Shown here piece after piece: positions 29,669 to 40,065 of a stretch of DNA of 64,000 bases. The position numbers and the translations under genes are program-made. This DNA comes from Zygnema cylindricum (Eukaryota > Streptophyta > Zygnematophyceae > Zygnematales > Zygnemataceae): assembly GCA_037447655.1 (NCBI GenBank), contig JBBHKE010002158.1:109330-173329 (forward strand), given 5' to 3'. Numbering within the stretch: the first letter of the stretch is position 1; every line of letters begins with the position of its first letter. The notes under the pieces were generated by a model. That model searched no databases, was not told the DNA's origin, and saw nothing but the letters and a program-made list of their open reading frames with translations.

Positions 29669-30760
29669 ATGGAGACCACAAAATTTCAGGTTATGGGCCC
29701 ACCCTCTACGGTGCCCATATTTGATACATCACACTTTTTATATTGGGAAATGATGATGGAGGGAGAACTACTTGAGAAGCATCTATGGGGCGTAGTGTCT
29801 GAACAATTTCGATGCCCACCCCCACTTTGGTTTGGAGGGACACGTTTTTTTAGCACCTCCGCCTCTCTATTAGCCATAAGAGCTGCCACCATCACCGAGG
29901 ATGAAGATGAGAAAGGAGAGGAGATTGTCATGAAAGAAGAAAAAGGAGGATTTGCAACTCAAGTGACACTGTTGTTGAAGGCGATACCGGCAGCAACACC
30001 ACCAAAAAAGGTGACAAGGGTTTAGAGTGATAGATCAAAGTATGAAAAGTGGAACTACAAAGACAAGGTTGCTAAGATCTTAATTCTTAAAAGTGTAGCA
30101 AAAGGCATTGCCATTCCCCTTATGAATGTCAAATCTTCATCTCAGATTTGGATATCAATAGTTAACAAATATAAGAGTGGATCATTGCAACAGCAACAGT
30201 TGGCAGAAAAAAAGATTGCAGCTTATACTTATAACGGAGGAAGCATGAATAATTATTGTAATGATTTAGGAGCATTGTTTGGAGAGTCAGAGAGTGCAGG
30301 TAACTCATGGTCTAAGAGACAAAGAGTGAACACATTAATTGTGAAACTACCTGAAGAGTATGAGAATATCATTAACCAATTGCGGGGCATAAGAGATAGC
30401 AATTAGAATTGGGATGACGCGGTGGGAATGATTTAAGTGAAAGAAATCACCATAGAGCTTAAGAGAGAGAGTCCAAGTGTTCAAGCGCTGTCTACAGGAG
30501 CTGATTGGCGGATGTGATGTGTAGAGAGGGAAATATCCCTATTGAAAATTTGGTGGAAGATGACAATGGTAGATTTGATAGATAGGGGAGAGGAACTTCT
30601 CGAGGAGGATTATGTCACTTCTGCAAGAAACCGAGACACTATATAGCAGAGTGTGTCAAACTTGCAGATCTTCAACTCAAAGATGAACAAGGAACCTCAA
30701 AGGATGGAGGAAAGAAAAAGGCTTTCCTGACTCAAGTTCATTATGAGGAAGAGGACAAAG
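29669..30760 (+). pseudogene. E1 copia Gag, starting inside the LTR
   Basis: ATG at 29669 lies 20 nt before the LTR end. The frame reads METTKFQVMGPPSTVPIF, crossing the primer-binding site, and stays open to 30025. After frame changes, 30122-30406 gives the UBN2-like part: SSSQIWISIVNKYKSGSLQ, YTYNGGSMNNYCNDLGALF, LIVKLPEEYENIINQL. An intact zinc knuckle C-H-F-C-K-K-P-R-H-Y-I-A-E-C lies at about 30612-30655, then a lysine/glutamate-rich tail. Copia Gag assembles particles and packages RNA. Several stops between the blocks mean no full product. Confidence 0.85.
29689..29704 (+). other. Primer-binding site of E1, best copy
   Basis: GGTTATGGGCCCACCC immediately after the LTR CA. It is complementary to the anticodon arm of plant initiator tRNA-Met, not to its 3' end. 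Confidence 0.85.
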
Positions 30761-31150
30761 AAATCGAACCAAAAGAGGAGATTGAGGAGCTTCTACTTGA
30801 ACTGAAAAACATTGAAAATGGGTGGATCATACACTCAAGGGCCTCAATGCCTATGTACAAAGATAAGAGGTGGTTCACTAAACTGAGAAAGATCCCAACA
30901 GTTGAGATAGAGTACGGAGATGGTAGAGTACAAACCACTAGTCTAGCTAAAATTGTTGACTTGAATGTTCTAGTTGATGGAAAGGCCTCAAATGTAGATA
31001 TCTCTGACGTATTTTACATTCCAAAGCTTAGTTAAAACCTAGTCTCAATAACTGTCCTAGATGAAAAGAAGTTTGAAACAGGAACATGGAAAGGGATTTT
31101 CATAGCAAGCTTTGATAATGAGGTTTATTTCATAGCTGATAAGGGCAGTC
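30761..31150 (+). pseudogene. E1 copia protease
   Basis: ENGWIIHSRASMPMYKDKRWF stands where WIxDSGASxHM is expected: the catalytic Asp is His and the Gly is Arg, so the enzyme is dead. The following block TVEIEYGDGRVQTTSLAKIVDLNVLVDGK and DVFYIPKLS is typical of copia protease, up to a stop in place of the NLISTS motif. Frame continues from the Gag tail. Confidence 0.8.
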
Positions 31151-31790
31151 AAGGAATGTTCATAATTTTTAATTGCAATGAAAACATTGTTCTCTACTCG
31201 TGTGCAAGTGAGATGATGCTTTGGCACAAAAGGTTGGGGCATGTGCATCTAGATAGATTTAAGAAAATAAAGAAAAAGGAAATAGTGGAGGGTATTACTT
31301 TCGAGGATGTTGAGACCTTCGATGATTGTAGTGGATGTGCCCAAGGGAAGATTCATAGACTTCCATTTCCCAAAGCAACCATATTTAGAAGAGGGAAAGT
31401 ATTGGATCTAATTCACACTGATTAAACCTTAATAAAAGCGATAAGAAGTGATAATAGGAAAGATTACGAATCAAGAGAATTTGAAGATTATCTTAAAGAA
31501 TAAGGAATTCATCATGAGAAAACTGTTCCATATAATCCAAAACAAAATAGAGTAGCAGAAAAATTGAATAGAACTTTAAGAGATATGTCCAAAAGTATGT
31601 TAACTGATAAGAGGATAGGGTTGCAGTTTTGGGCCAAGTATGTGAACTATGCTAATTTCATCAAAAATAGAGTCCTAACTTCAGCAAATAAGGAGGAAAT
31701 TCAGTATTTGAGGTGGACAAGAAGAAATCATTATTTGTCTAGTTTGAGGGTGTTCGAGAGTCTAGTATAGAGTTTGGATTTTGATAAGAA
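31151..31790 (+). pseudogene. E1 pre-integrase and integrase
   Basis: MMLWHKRLGHVHLDRFKKIKKK and DDCSGCAQGKIHRLPFPKA give a good GAG-pre-integrase domain, ending LDLIHTD-stop. The next readable block is AIRSDNRKDYESREFEDYL, so the segment with the first catalytic Asp (DDWSRY region) is deleted. The second Asp (RSDN) and Glu (QNRVAEKLNR) are kept, followed by MSKSMLTDKRIGLQFWAKYVNYANFIKNRVLTS. Stops interrupt it. Confidence 0.8.
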
Positions 31791-32200
31791 TAAATTGAAG
31801 TTAGAGGGGAGAGGGAAACCAGGATATCTTGTAGGGTATGATAAGAGCTCAAAAGAATAATGAGTGTATGACTGAAAAAGAGAGATATAATTTTGGTAAA
31901 ACACATAGTGGTGATGAAAGAAGAGAAGTCCACTAATCCATTCAAATATTACAAGAAAGTCAAAATCAGATTTGAAACGGATCAATTTTCTGACTTTGAC
32001 TTTGAAAATGAAGAGAATGAAGATGGAGAAAAAGAAAAATTTGCAGATCTACCAAAGGAGAAAGAGGAAAGGACAACATCCGAGGAAACGCCACAATACG
32101 AAGTGGAAACCAATAAAGAATTTGACGAGACACCGGAATTGGAAGATAAAGGAGCTAAAAAAATCCTAAAAAAACCCAAGGATGCCTTACATACCGGCGT
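31791..32200 (+). pseudogene. E1 integrase C-terminus and acidic linker
   Basis: KLEGRGKPGYLVGYDKSSKE gives the GKP/GY motif of copia integrase C-termini, then VKHIVVMKEEKSTNPFKYYKKVKIRFE and a strongly acidic run (EENEDGEKEKFADLPKEKEERTT) that links integrase to reverse transcriptase in this family. Confidence 0.75.
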
Positions 32201-32755
32201 CCGATTTTGAAGGGGGAAGAGGAAGTAGTAAACGACTTCAAGAAAGACAAGTAAATAACCAACTCACAAAGATGTCTCACCCAGATGAACCTCATACATA
32301 CTTAGAGGCCATAAACACCAAAGAAAGTAGTCAGTGGAACGTTGCTATAAATGAACAAATGACCTCCATCATATAAGCCAATACATGGGAGTTGGTAGAT
32401 TGCCCACCGAATCGAAAACCGATCGAATGTAAGTGGGTTTTTAAACTTAAACTAACACAGGAAAAACCATTGAGAGATCTAAAGTTGGTTGGTAAAGGTT
32501 ATACTCAAAAGAGGATAGACTAAGAAGAAACCTTTGCACGTGTAGTCAGATTTTCCTTGTGTTAGAATCCTCTTATGTTTAGCCGCAACAGAGGATATAG
32601 AAATACTCTTGATAGATATTAAAACGACCTTTTTGCTCGTAGAGTTGGGAGAAGAAATTTAAATGAGGCAACCAGAAGGATTCGTGGAAAGTGGGGAAGA
32701 AAACAAGGTATGCAAACTGATAAAATCACTTTATTAGCTTAAATAAGCCCCATTT

Positions 32756-34146
32756 CGTGCATGAAAGGCAAGCAAGCGAACATGCATCACAACTAGCAAA
32801 GTCATGCTCACAAACATATATACCAATGAAAATAAATATGAATAGACAAAAAATATATACACCATGATAAGGAATAAAGCTGAAAATGACCCAAAGAGAG
32901 TAGGGGAAGAATATCCCCTAGAGTGAAGTGGACCCCATAATTTATACTAAGCCACGAGGTAGCCACTAGGCTCTCAGGTCCTATGTATTCTTTAAAAGAG
33001 TTATCCCGATGAGGCAGCAAAGCAAATAAACAATTTCAACCAAACAAGGAAAATTCCCAAAATCCGGTCAAAATTCACTTCCCCACTCCCAACCGAAATG
33101 CAAACAAAACAAAAACAAACACTCCAAATGGTTCCGTTGCCAGTAGAAGGCGCAGCTGGATTTGGATGACTCTCCACACAAACTTCACTCCACCACTTCC
33201 CAAAAATGAAGCAAGTTGGAGGGAAACCTTTCGGACTTAACTTTAAGCCCTGTGGATTAAAAAGCGCGGGCAGAAAACAAAGGTAAATGTTCTTAACCTA
33301 TCTAGCCACTATAGCTTGCTAGCAATAAGAAAGAGAAAACGTGAGAAATCAGTGAGAGAGAGCAAGAGAGAAGCTCAACCGCCAAGAGAAAATTCTTGTC
33401 CAAAAGCTAGAATTCTCTAAGTCTGAGAATTAGCCTAATTAGGAGCTACGCTAGGCCTAAGCAAAACTAGCCTACGTCTAGCCTACTTTACATGCATGAA
33501 TCTACGTAAGATGTTGGCCAATAGGCGGCCAACATCATCTGTCGTACGCTTGACAAAATCCACTATTCAAGGGTAAAAACCCTCCCTAACTACATATGTG
33601 CGCGTACCTACATGGGTTTGCGACTTAAATAAATAGAAGGAATCAAAGTGTCGTTAATACTCTCGGAAATCGCGATTCGGCGCCAAACGATACTCCGCGT
33701 CCATACTTCAAAATCGCGTGCATATGCACGAAACAAAGTATACTGCACAAAATACTCGAAATCAAAATACTTGCGCACGAAATGAAAAGTATCACACGAA
33801 ATTAGTACGGTTCAACAAATATATAAATAAATGAACTGACGCAAAATTTTGCACGTGCGAACGAAAAAGCTAGACATGCGTGCATCAAATCGTGTGTGCA
33901 TGCTTGAAATCGCGTGTGCATGCATTAAATCGCGCGCACGTGGCTTAAAGCGTGCAAGCATGCGAAATACCGCGCGTGCATGCAAAAGACCATGCGTGCG
34001 TGCAAAATACCGCACCTGCGTGCAAATTATCGCGCATGCATCTGAAATACCGCACTTGCGTGAAATTATATCGTGCGCGCACGTCAAATATCGTGCGTGC
34101 AGGCATGATATCGTGCGCGCGGGCAACCGACACGATGGTGCTCGAC
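32756..34146 (-). mobile_element. RY-array repeat inserted in E1 reverse transcriptase
   Basis: Read on the minus strand: array (34128-33845), body with the 10-bp hairpin (33830-32941), then a 180-bp segment (32941-32757). It splits the RT codons between the LK-x-AP and LDEF motifs. Relative to the 5.6-7.1 kb copy the order is circularly permuted (180 bp last, not first), with the body end joined to the 180-bp start. A TSD could not be fixed; CCCCA and ACCTA flank it imperfectly. Confidence 0.65.
33845..34128. repeat. 20-bp alternating purine-pyrimidine array (copy 3, longest)
   Basis: About 13 units. The last four (TATATCGTGCGCGCACGTCA and following) match copy 1 nearly base for base; the first ones are degenerate. 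Confidence 0.85.
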
Positions 34147-34783
34147 ACCTATGACAATATAGTATTAAGCTAGACGAATTTATGACCGGTTTGGGGTATA
34201 TCAGAATTAGTGCAGATCACTACATATATTTATTTGAGGATGAGAATAATGTGATATTTATTGCTATTTATGTGGATGATTTGTTGGTCTTAAGCAAGTC
34301 GTTAAATAAGATTAAAAAACTAAAACGGGATCTTAGAAGCCGTTTTTATATGAATGATCTCAGCGAAGAAAAGTACAATTTCGGAAATCAGATGGAGAGA
34401 GATAGAGGGAATATGATTATAAGACTCACTCAGAAAGAAGCAATCGGTAATATGCTAGAAAATATTGAGATGGAAAAGGCAAACAGATATTTCACTCCCA
34501 TGGATCTAAAGAGAGTGATTAAGGGGAGTGAAGAGAGAGGAATATTTAATTCCATGGGATCCATTCCCCCCATAGAATTCGCAGGTCCAAGGAAGCTTAT
34601 CTAGTTAGTGCTGACTCCAAGATAATAAAAAACCAAAATGTTTGACCCCTTGGGAATCACAACCCCAATACAGCTTCACCCATGTGAAATAAGACTTTAT
34701 GTGTGCTCAGTTCCACCACATAATGCAAAGTTAGAATATGAGTTTTTGACATATTCACCCACTTTGACTTCCCCTTAGAAATG

Positions 34784-35857
34784 TGTTGTCCATAGCCATT
34801 TTCAGCCATGGATTTACCCTCGGAAGCACCACAGACTACCCCAAAACAGCCTACTTTGATTCCACTCAGAATTCTACAGAATTATCAAACCAAGCTAAAC
34901 TCCACAAGAAGATAGTTCCTAGAACACTAACTATTTGCACAAATTATCATATAAATATACCAGCCAGAATACCCACATCACCCAGTCAAAGTTGCAAAAA
35001 AACAGCCTGCCAGAACTTTGATAAATCTGACCAACTTCACAATGAAGCCCCAAGCAAACCATACACACACTAGGTCTGCAAATTATTTACAATATTTCTA
35101 ATACAAGGAGGAATACACATGAAAAATTTCAGATAATTCTGCCAATAGAATTGAGAGCAATTCTCAGATGAAATTCCCAAAAACGAGCAGAAAACAGTTT
35201 CTGTCCAAAAAGTTCCTTAATCTAAAAAATGACTAAGTCCTACAAATATACACTACAGCTTACTAGTAACTGTACGGAGGCATACCAGCCGTACGTAATT
35301 AATCAACTACCTCAATTAATGTGAGTGTACCTGAGATCTACACTAATTATGAATACACTAGACAAAACATTGCTAATTATTTACAAGTCTTACGAATTCA
35401 GTCAAACGAATCTGGATCGTCCAAAATAAATATCATGTGATGGACGCGATTTCGCGTCCCTCACCAAACTGACGGCGCCGCCGTCCGTAGCTCTTCTTCG
35501 GCACCCTTGATGTCGTGAAGCATAATCACCAAAATCCACTTGGCGAAATGACATCACTCCATCCAAATTAGTCCGTACCGGCGGCGTAATTCTTCAAAAA
35601 CATTCCAGATCGGATCTCTTCGCGATCCGCCTTACATTTGACTTACATATTCCGTACTTCTTCATTTACTTGTTCACGCCACCCACTTAGTTCCGTATAT
35701 CCCAAAAACAATTAGTATTATTTTACCCCCAAATCCACAAATCAATTCGTACCTCCATAGTAAATCAAGATAGCATTAGAGTAGAGTACTGTACCCACGA
35801 AACATTATGTACGCACGAAACGACACGCATGCACGAAACTAACTTTTCAAAACAACA
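34784..35857 (-). mobile_element. Family-2 3' LTR
   Basis: TGTTGTCCATAGCC...TTTTCAAAACAACA in plus orientation. On the minus strand its start is preceded by the purine tract ATTTTCGGGGGAG (35858-35870). Confidence 0.9.
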
Positions 35858-35870
35858 CTCCCCCGAAAAT

Positions 35871-36330
35871 TTAGTTTCGTGCATCATGAACAAAATATGT
35901 CGCATGTAACATGTACCTTTACCTTTCCGTACCTTGGAATTTCCTCCAATTTTTTCTTTCGTTCAAATGTCACCACTGCTTCCGCTGCGTTGCTGCTCCA
36001 GCTTCCTTCTGCCATTTCTTCCAAAAATGCGTCCTCTCCAAAAACCATTTCTACCGTTGCCTCTTATGAGTCTTCTAAAAATATAATTCTTTTCAACTAA
36101 TCTAAAAATAAAACAAAATGCAAGATTCGAAATTCTACATATATTACTGAATTTTAATGGTAGTCACCTCGGTAAAATTACTTTTCACGTCGTCTTCTTT
36201 TGACCATTTTCGGAACATGTTTTCTTCTACGGTTAACCCTTTGAATTCTACTTTTTTTCTTCGTTTTTTTTTTGAATTTTGGTATTTTCTCAATTTTCAC
36301 AATTTTATTATCTTTTCATATATTACAAGT
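35871..36330 (-). other. Family-2 internal region 3' of gag
   Basis: Lysine/phenylalanine-coding, AT-rich sequence with stops in all frames; no pol motifs recognised. Confidence 0.5.
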
Positions 36331-37134
36331 TTATTCGCTTACTCCAATTTTCTGAACACTTTTCCTCACTTCTTCTTCTTCTTCCGTATTATAAACTTCT
36401 TCACTTACTCCACTTTTCTGAACACTTTTCCTTTCTCCTTCTCGAAGTGTATTATTCTCCTCATAAAGATTATTTTCAATATCAACTTCCAAATCCCTTC
36501 CACTTCCTCCTAATATTCTTTCTTCAATAACCTCTTCCTCTTGCACATCTTCATCACTCACTATTTTGTCGTTTGAATAAGTGACAAAAACTAACTCTTT
36601 TTCTGTCACCTCCATCTCCACTCCATTTTCGGTGACAACAATTTTTTCCTTTACTTCCTTATGTTCCATATCTCAAAGAGTAACAATCGGCAGGTATACA
36701 AATTCTTCGACGGGAAGTGTATCCCTTCGTTTATGGGGTCGAACTCGATTGTCATCCCATCTATTTCTGAAAGTTCCTGCGACACATGCACTATTATATA
36801 GTGGACATACCTTGAAAGTATGTCCTACATCATTACAATAAAAACAGTTTTCTACCTTACAACTTTTTTTATTTCTTTGAAAATGTGATGTGACACCTTG
36901 AAAATTCCCCCTAATCTTTAGAGCCTCGTTATTAGCCTCTTCCTCCAAAACACACCTGACTGCTAAAGGTACGTTCCAATCCATTTTATCAACTTGTCTT
37001 AATCTATCTAAAGCACACCTATATTCCTTAGGTAATCCTTTCATTAACATGTATGCATTTTGAGTATTTGTAAAGCTTCCTCCTACAATATCATTTTCTG
37101 CAAACAATATTTGTATGCCAATAGAATAATCCAA
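36331..37134 (-). pseudogene. Family-2 Gag with zinc knuckle and acidic tail
   Basis: Minus frame 37134-36673: LDYSIGIQILFAEND, AYMLMKGLPKEYRCALDRLRQVDK, then C-F-Y-C-N-D-V-G-H-T-F-K-V-C, a perfect CCHC knuckle, ending in a basic region. A stop separates it from 36669-36331, an acidic 112-codon frame with an internal duplication of RKSVQKxGVSE. Just upstream a 76-bp direct duplication (37125-37200 and 37201-37276) disrupts the frame; 76 is not a multiple of three. The Gag N-terminus begins in the LTR (MAENGYGQQVMGPRSR). Confidence 0.8.
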
Positions 37135-37276
37135 GATACTACCTCCATCATACTTTTACTCAACTAATTTTGTAACATTACTCATCCAATGATACAATAG
37201 AATAATCCAAGATACTACCTCCATCATACTTGTACTCAACTAATTTTGAAACATTACTCATCCAATGATACACAGA
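37125..37276. repeat. 76-bp tandem duplication in family-2 gag
   Basis: Two units starting AATAATCCAAGATACTACC; two or three differences. Confidence 0.9.
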
Positions 37277-37500
37277 AGTTTTTTGATATACACGTTCTAA
37301 ACTCTACCATAATACAGCTGCACTTTCAAGACCAAGGTGATGTTGTTTTGAAAAGTCAGTTTCGTGCGGAACTGCTAATTAGATTTAATATGGAGGTTTG
37401 AATAGATTCACGGATTGGGGGAGCGAACGGATTGATAATTAAAGTTACGTAAAATACTCATTGAGTGGTGGGAACAAGCAATGACAAATGGACGGCCTTG

Positions 37501-37517
37501 AACGTGGGCCCATAACC
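37501..37517 (-). other. Primer-binding site of family 2
   Basis: Minus strand GGTTATGGGCCCACGTT directly after the LTR end ACAACA. Confidence 0.85.
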
Positions 37518-38291
37518 TGTTGTCCATAGCCATTTTCAGCCATGGATTTACCCTCGGAAGCACCACAGACAACCCCAAAACAGCCTACTTTGATTCCACT
37601 CAGAATTCTACAAAATTACCAAACCAAGCTGAAACTCCACAAAAAGATAGTTCCTATGCCACTAACTATTCGCACAAATTATCATATAAGTATATCAGCC
37701 AGAATACCCACATCACCCAGTCAAAGTTGCAAAAAAACAGCCTGCCAGAACTTTGATAAATCTGACGAACTTCACAATGAAGCCCCAAGCAAACCAGACG
37801 CACACTAGGTCTGAAAATTTTCCACAATATTTCAAATACAAGGAGGAATACACATGAAAAATTTCAGATAATTCTGCCAATAGAATTGAGAGCAATTCTC
37901 AGATGAAATTCACAAAAACGAGCAGAAAACAGTTTCTGTCCAAAAAGTTCCTTAATCTAAAAAATGACTAAGTCCTACAAATATACACTACAGCTTACTA
38001 GTAACTGTACGGAGGCATACCAGCCGTACGTAATTAATCAACTACCTCAAATAATGTGAGTGTACCTGAGATCTACACTAATTATGAATACACTAGACAA
38101 AACATTGCTAATTATTTACAAGTCTTACGAATTCAGTCAAACGAATCTGGATCGTCCAAAATAAATATCATGTGATGGACGCGATTTCGCGTCCCTCGCC
38201 AAACTGACGGCGCCGCCGTCCGTAGCTCTTCTTCGGCACCCTTGATGTCGTGAAGCATAATCACCAAAATCCACTTGGCGAAATGACATCA

Positions 38292-39342
38292 TGAAACTCT
38301 GAGACCTCCATAAGTCCTCAGAGTAGACAGCTTCCAAGAAGCCTCTAGGATAATCCTGACCCCTTTGTGTTCCAGCAAAAATAATTGCCACCCTGGCACA
38401 GAAAAACCCTGACCACCTGCACCCCTGTAAAGGCAAGACTCCCCTGAGTCAGTAGCAAAAAGAATCTCTGAATTTGCTCCCCTGAGCAGTAAGTTATGGA
38501 GGGTCAAAGTTGACCTTTTATACAGAAGCTCTCTGGGAGAGAGAGTCCTATCTTCTAAATTTTTCTAAGTCCTATCTCTCTCATAGACTCTATCTACTGA
38601 TGTACGGAACCAATCAGAATTGAGTTTTGTACGCAAAAGTACAACTGCCGGTGTACTTTAGGTACGGACATTGTACGACATGGCCTAAATGTCGACACAT
38701 GACATATCCGGATTCAGTACCATAATCTCCGGAGATTCCACGATCCAACGGAATTTCGCCACGCGTCATCCGATGTGGCGATGGCCACAAACCGCCGAAA
38801 TCTTCCTCCGCGATCTCGGCGCTTATCCCGGCCGTCCGATTAAATTCGGTTTTAATCGTAGCCGTAATAAATACATGCGCGATATTTGTTTCACTTACGA
38901 AACAAATGCGCGGTATTGATTTCGAGTCCGTACCGTAATCCGTACTCTATATATTACTGGATCTATGTATCCCGTAATCTATTATAGTTAAATGAATTAT
39001 CGTACGTATACACATATAATTAATTATCAAACTATATAGTACTTAACATTAATTCTAGACCTAACGGCTAAGGCTACCGGCTATTACCTATCTGCCGGCC
39101 GGTAGGTACAGGGATCAAATCCTGCCGCCGGCGCATATCTTTTAAATAAATAAATAAACCCTAATATAAAATTCCCGTAAATCTCAGGATATCCAAGGTA
39201 GCCATGGCTCTAGCTTCCTCTCCAACTTCTCAGTGACTGCGACAAGTTTGAGAGTTGGAGAGAGAAGTTAGAGATAGACTGCCTCGACTTCTATATTTCT
39301 TTTCAGACCTAGAAAATACTAATAAAACCATTAGTTTCTACA
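38292..39342 (-). mobile_element. Solo type-d LTR with exact target duplication CATCA
   Basis: TG...CA ends, 1051 bp, flanked by CATCA (38287-38291 and 39343-39347). The uninterrupted site is visible in the sister LTR near 35550. This gives the exact type-d LTR ends. Contains hairpin (39208-39273), tRNA-like block (39056-39135), GTAC repeat (38635-38660), W-box pair (38502-38515). Confidence 0.97.
39056..39135 (+). other. tRNA-like block in solo type-d LTR
   Basis: CCTAACGGCTAAGG resembles a D-arm; CTACCGGC pairs with GCCGGTAG; CAGG-GATCAAAT-CCTG is T-arm-like. Confidence 0.5.
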
Positions 39343-40065
39343 CATCACTCCATCCAAATTAGTCCGTACCGGCGGCGTACTTCTTCAAAAACATTCCAGA
39401 TCGGATCTCTTCGCGATCCGCCTTACATTTGACTTACATATTCCGTACTTCTTCATTTACTTGTTCACGCCACCCACTTAGTTCCGTATATCCCAAAAAC
39501 AATTAGTACCATTACTCCCCCAAATCCAAAAATCAATTCGTACCTCCATAGTAAATCAAGATAGCATTAGAGTAGAGTACTCTACCCACGACACATTATG
39601 TACGCACGAGACGACACGCATGCACAAAATAAACTTTTCAAAACAACAAAATATAGTCACCTTGGCAGCCAAAAAGTTTGATCGACTACACCTTTATGTA
39701 GCGTGGACTCCCTTCAATCCGCAGCAAAATGAACCACTGAAAATGGTTAAGTAAATTGATAGTTATGGCTGGCCAAAGCTTGTCTTTTATATAAGATGCC
39801 CTCTGGGAGAGGCGGCTACCTGAAATTTTTAAGTCCTATCTCTCTCTAAGACTCTATCTATTGACGTACGACACCAATCACTTTAGTGTGCCTAACATAA
39901 AAGTACATGTGCCAGTGTACTTTAAGTACGTCCATCGTACGATATGGCCAAAATGTCGACACTTGCTATATCCGGATTTGTTCTCGTAATCACCGGAGTC
40001 GTTGAAATCGAATGTTGACGTGCCACGTGTCACTTGACGTGGCGATTACAGTAAAATGCCAAAAG

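Larger units (their letters stand above)
27907..29688 (+). mobile_element. Type-c LTR, 5' LTR of element E1 (interrupted)
   Basis: Present as 27907-27972 and 29051-29688; the 5' start is lost. The two parts join seamlessly (TTTTAAAGA|TATATAAACAC), matching 42910-42935. It ends ACAAAATTTCA at 29688, directly before a perfect primer-binding site. An ATG 20 nt before the end starts gag. Confidence 0.85.
32201..34545 (+). pseudogene. E1 reverse transcriptase, split by the RY-array insertion
   Basis: 32182-32755 reads DFEGGRGSSKRLQERQVNNQLTK, INTKESSQWNVAINEQMTSII, ECKWVFKLKL and degraded KGYTQK/ETFARVVRF and IKSLY-stop-LK-stop-AP. It resumes after the insertion at 34147 with KLDEFMTGLGYIRISADHYIYLFEDENNVIFIAIYVDDLLVLSKSLNK. 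The YVDD active site is intact, the only intact one in the window. QKEAIGNMLENIEMEKANRYFTPMDLKR follows until the type-b LTR at 34546; the RNase H part resumes at 41949. Confidence 0.85.
34784..39648 (-). mobile_element. Gag-only LTR retrotransposon (family 2), youngest insertion
   Basis: LTRs at 34784-35857 (1074 bp) and 37518-39648 (1075 bp after removing a nested LTR), nearly identical by eye. Flanks AAATG (34779-34783) and AAATA (39649-39653) are a target duplication with one change. The internal part is only 1.66 kb (35858-37517): primer-binding site, Gag with zinc knuckle, acidic tail, non-coding stretch, purine tract. No protease, integrase or reverse transcriptase motif was found. Confidence 0.9.
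37518..39648 (-). mobile_element. Family-2 5' LTR (contains a nested type-d LTR)
   Basis: Matches the 3' LTR to 38291 and again from 39348. The last 26 nt of the LTR in minus orientation encode MAENGYGQQ. Confidence 0.9.

Noticed and set aside
33812-34154. Overlapping ORFs on both strands over the third array
   Set aside because: Same cause: low-complexity tandem units, no codon signature or homology.
36157-36530. Plus-strand F/S-rich ORFs
   Set aside because: They are antisense shadows of the acidic, lysine-rich minus-strand gag tail.
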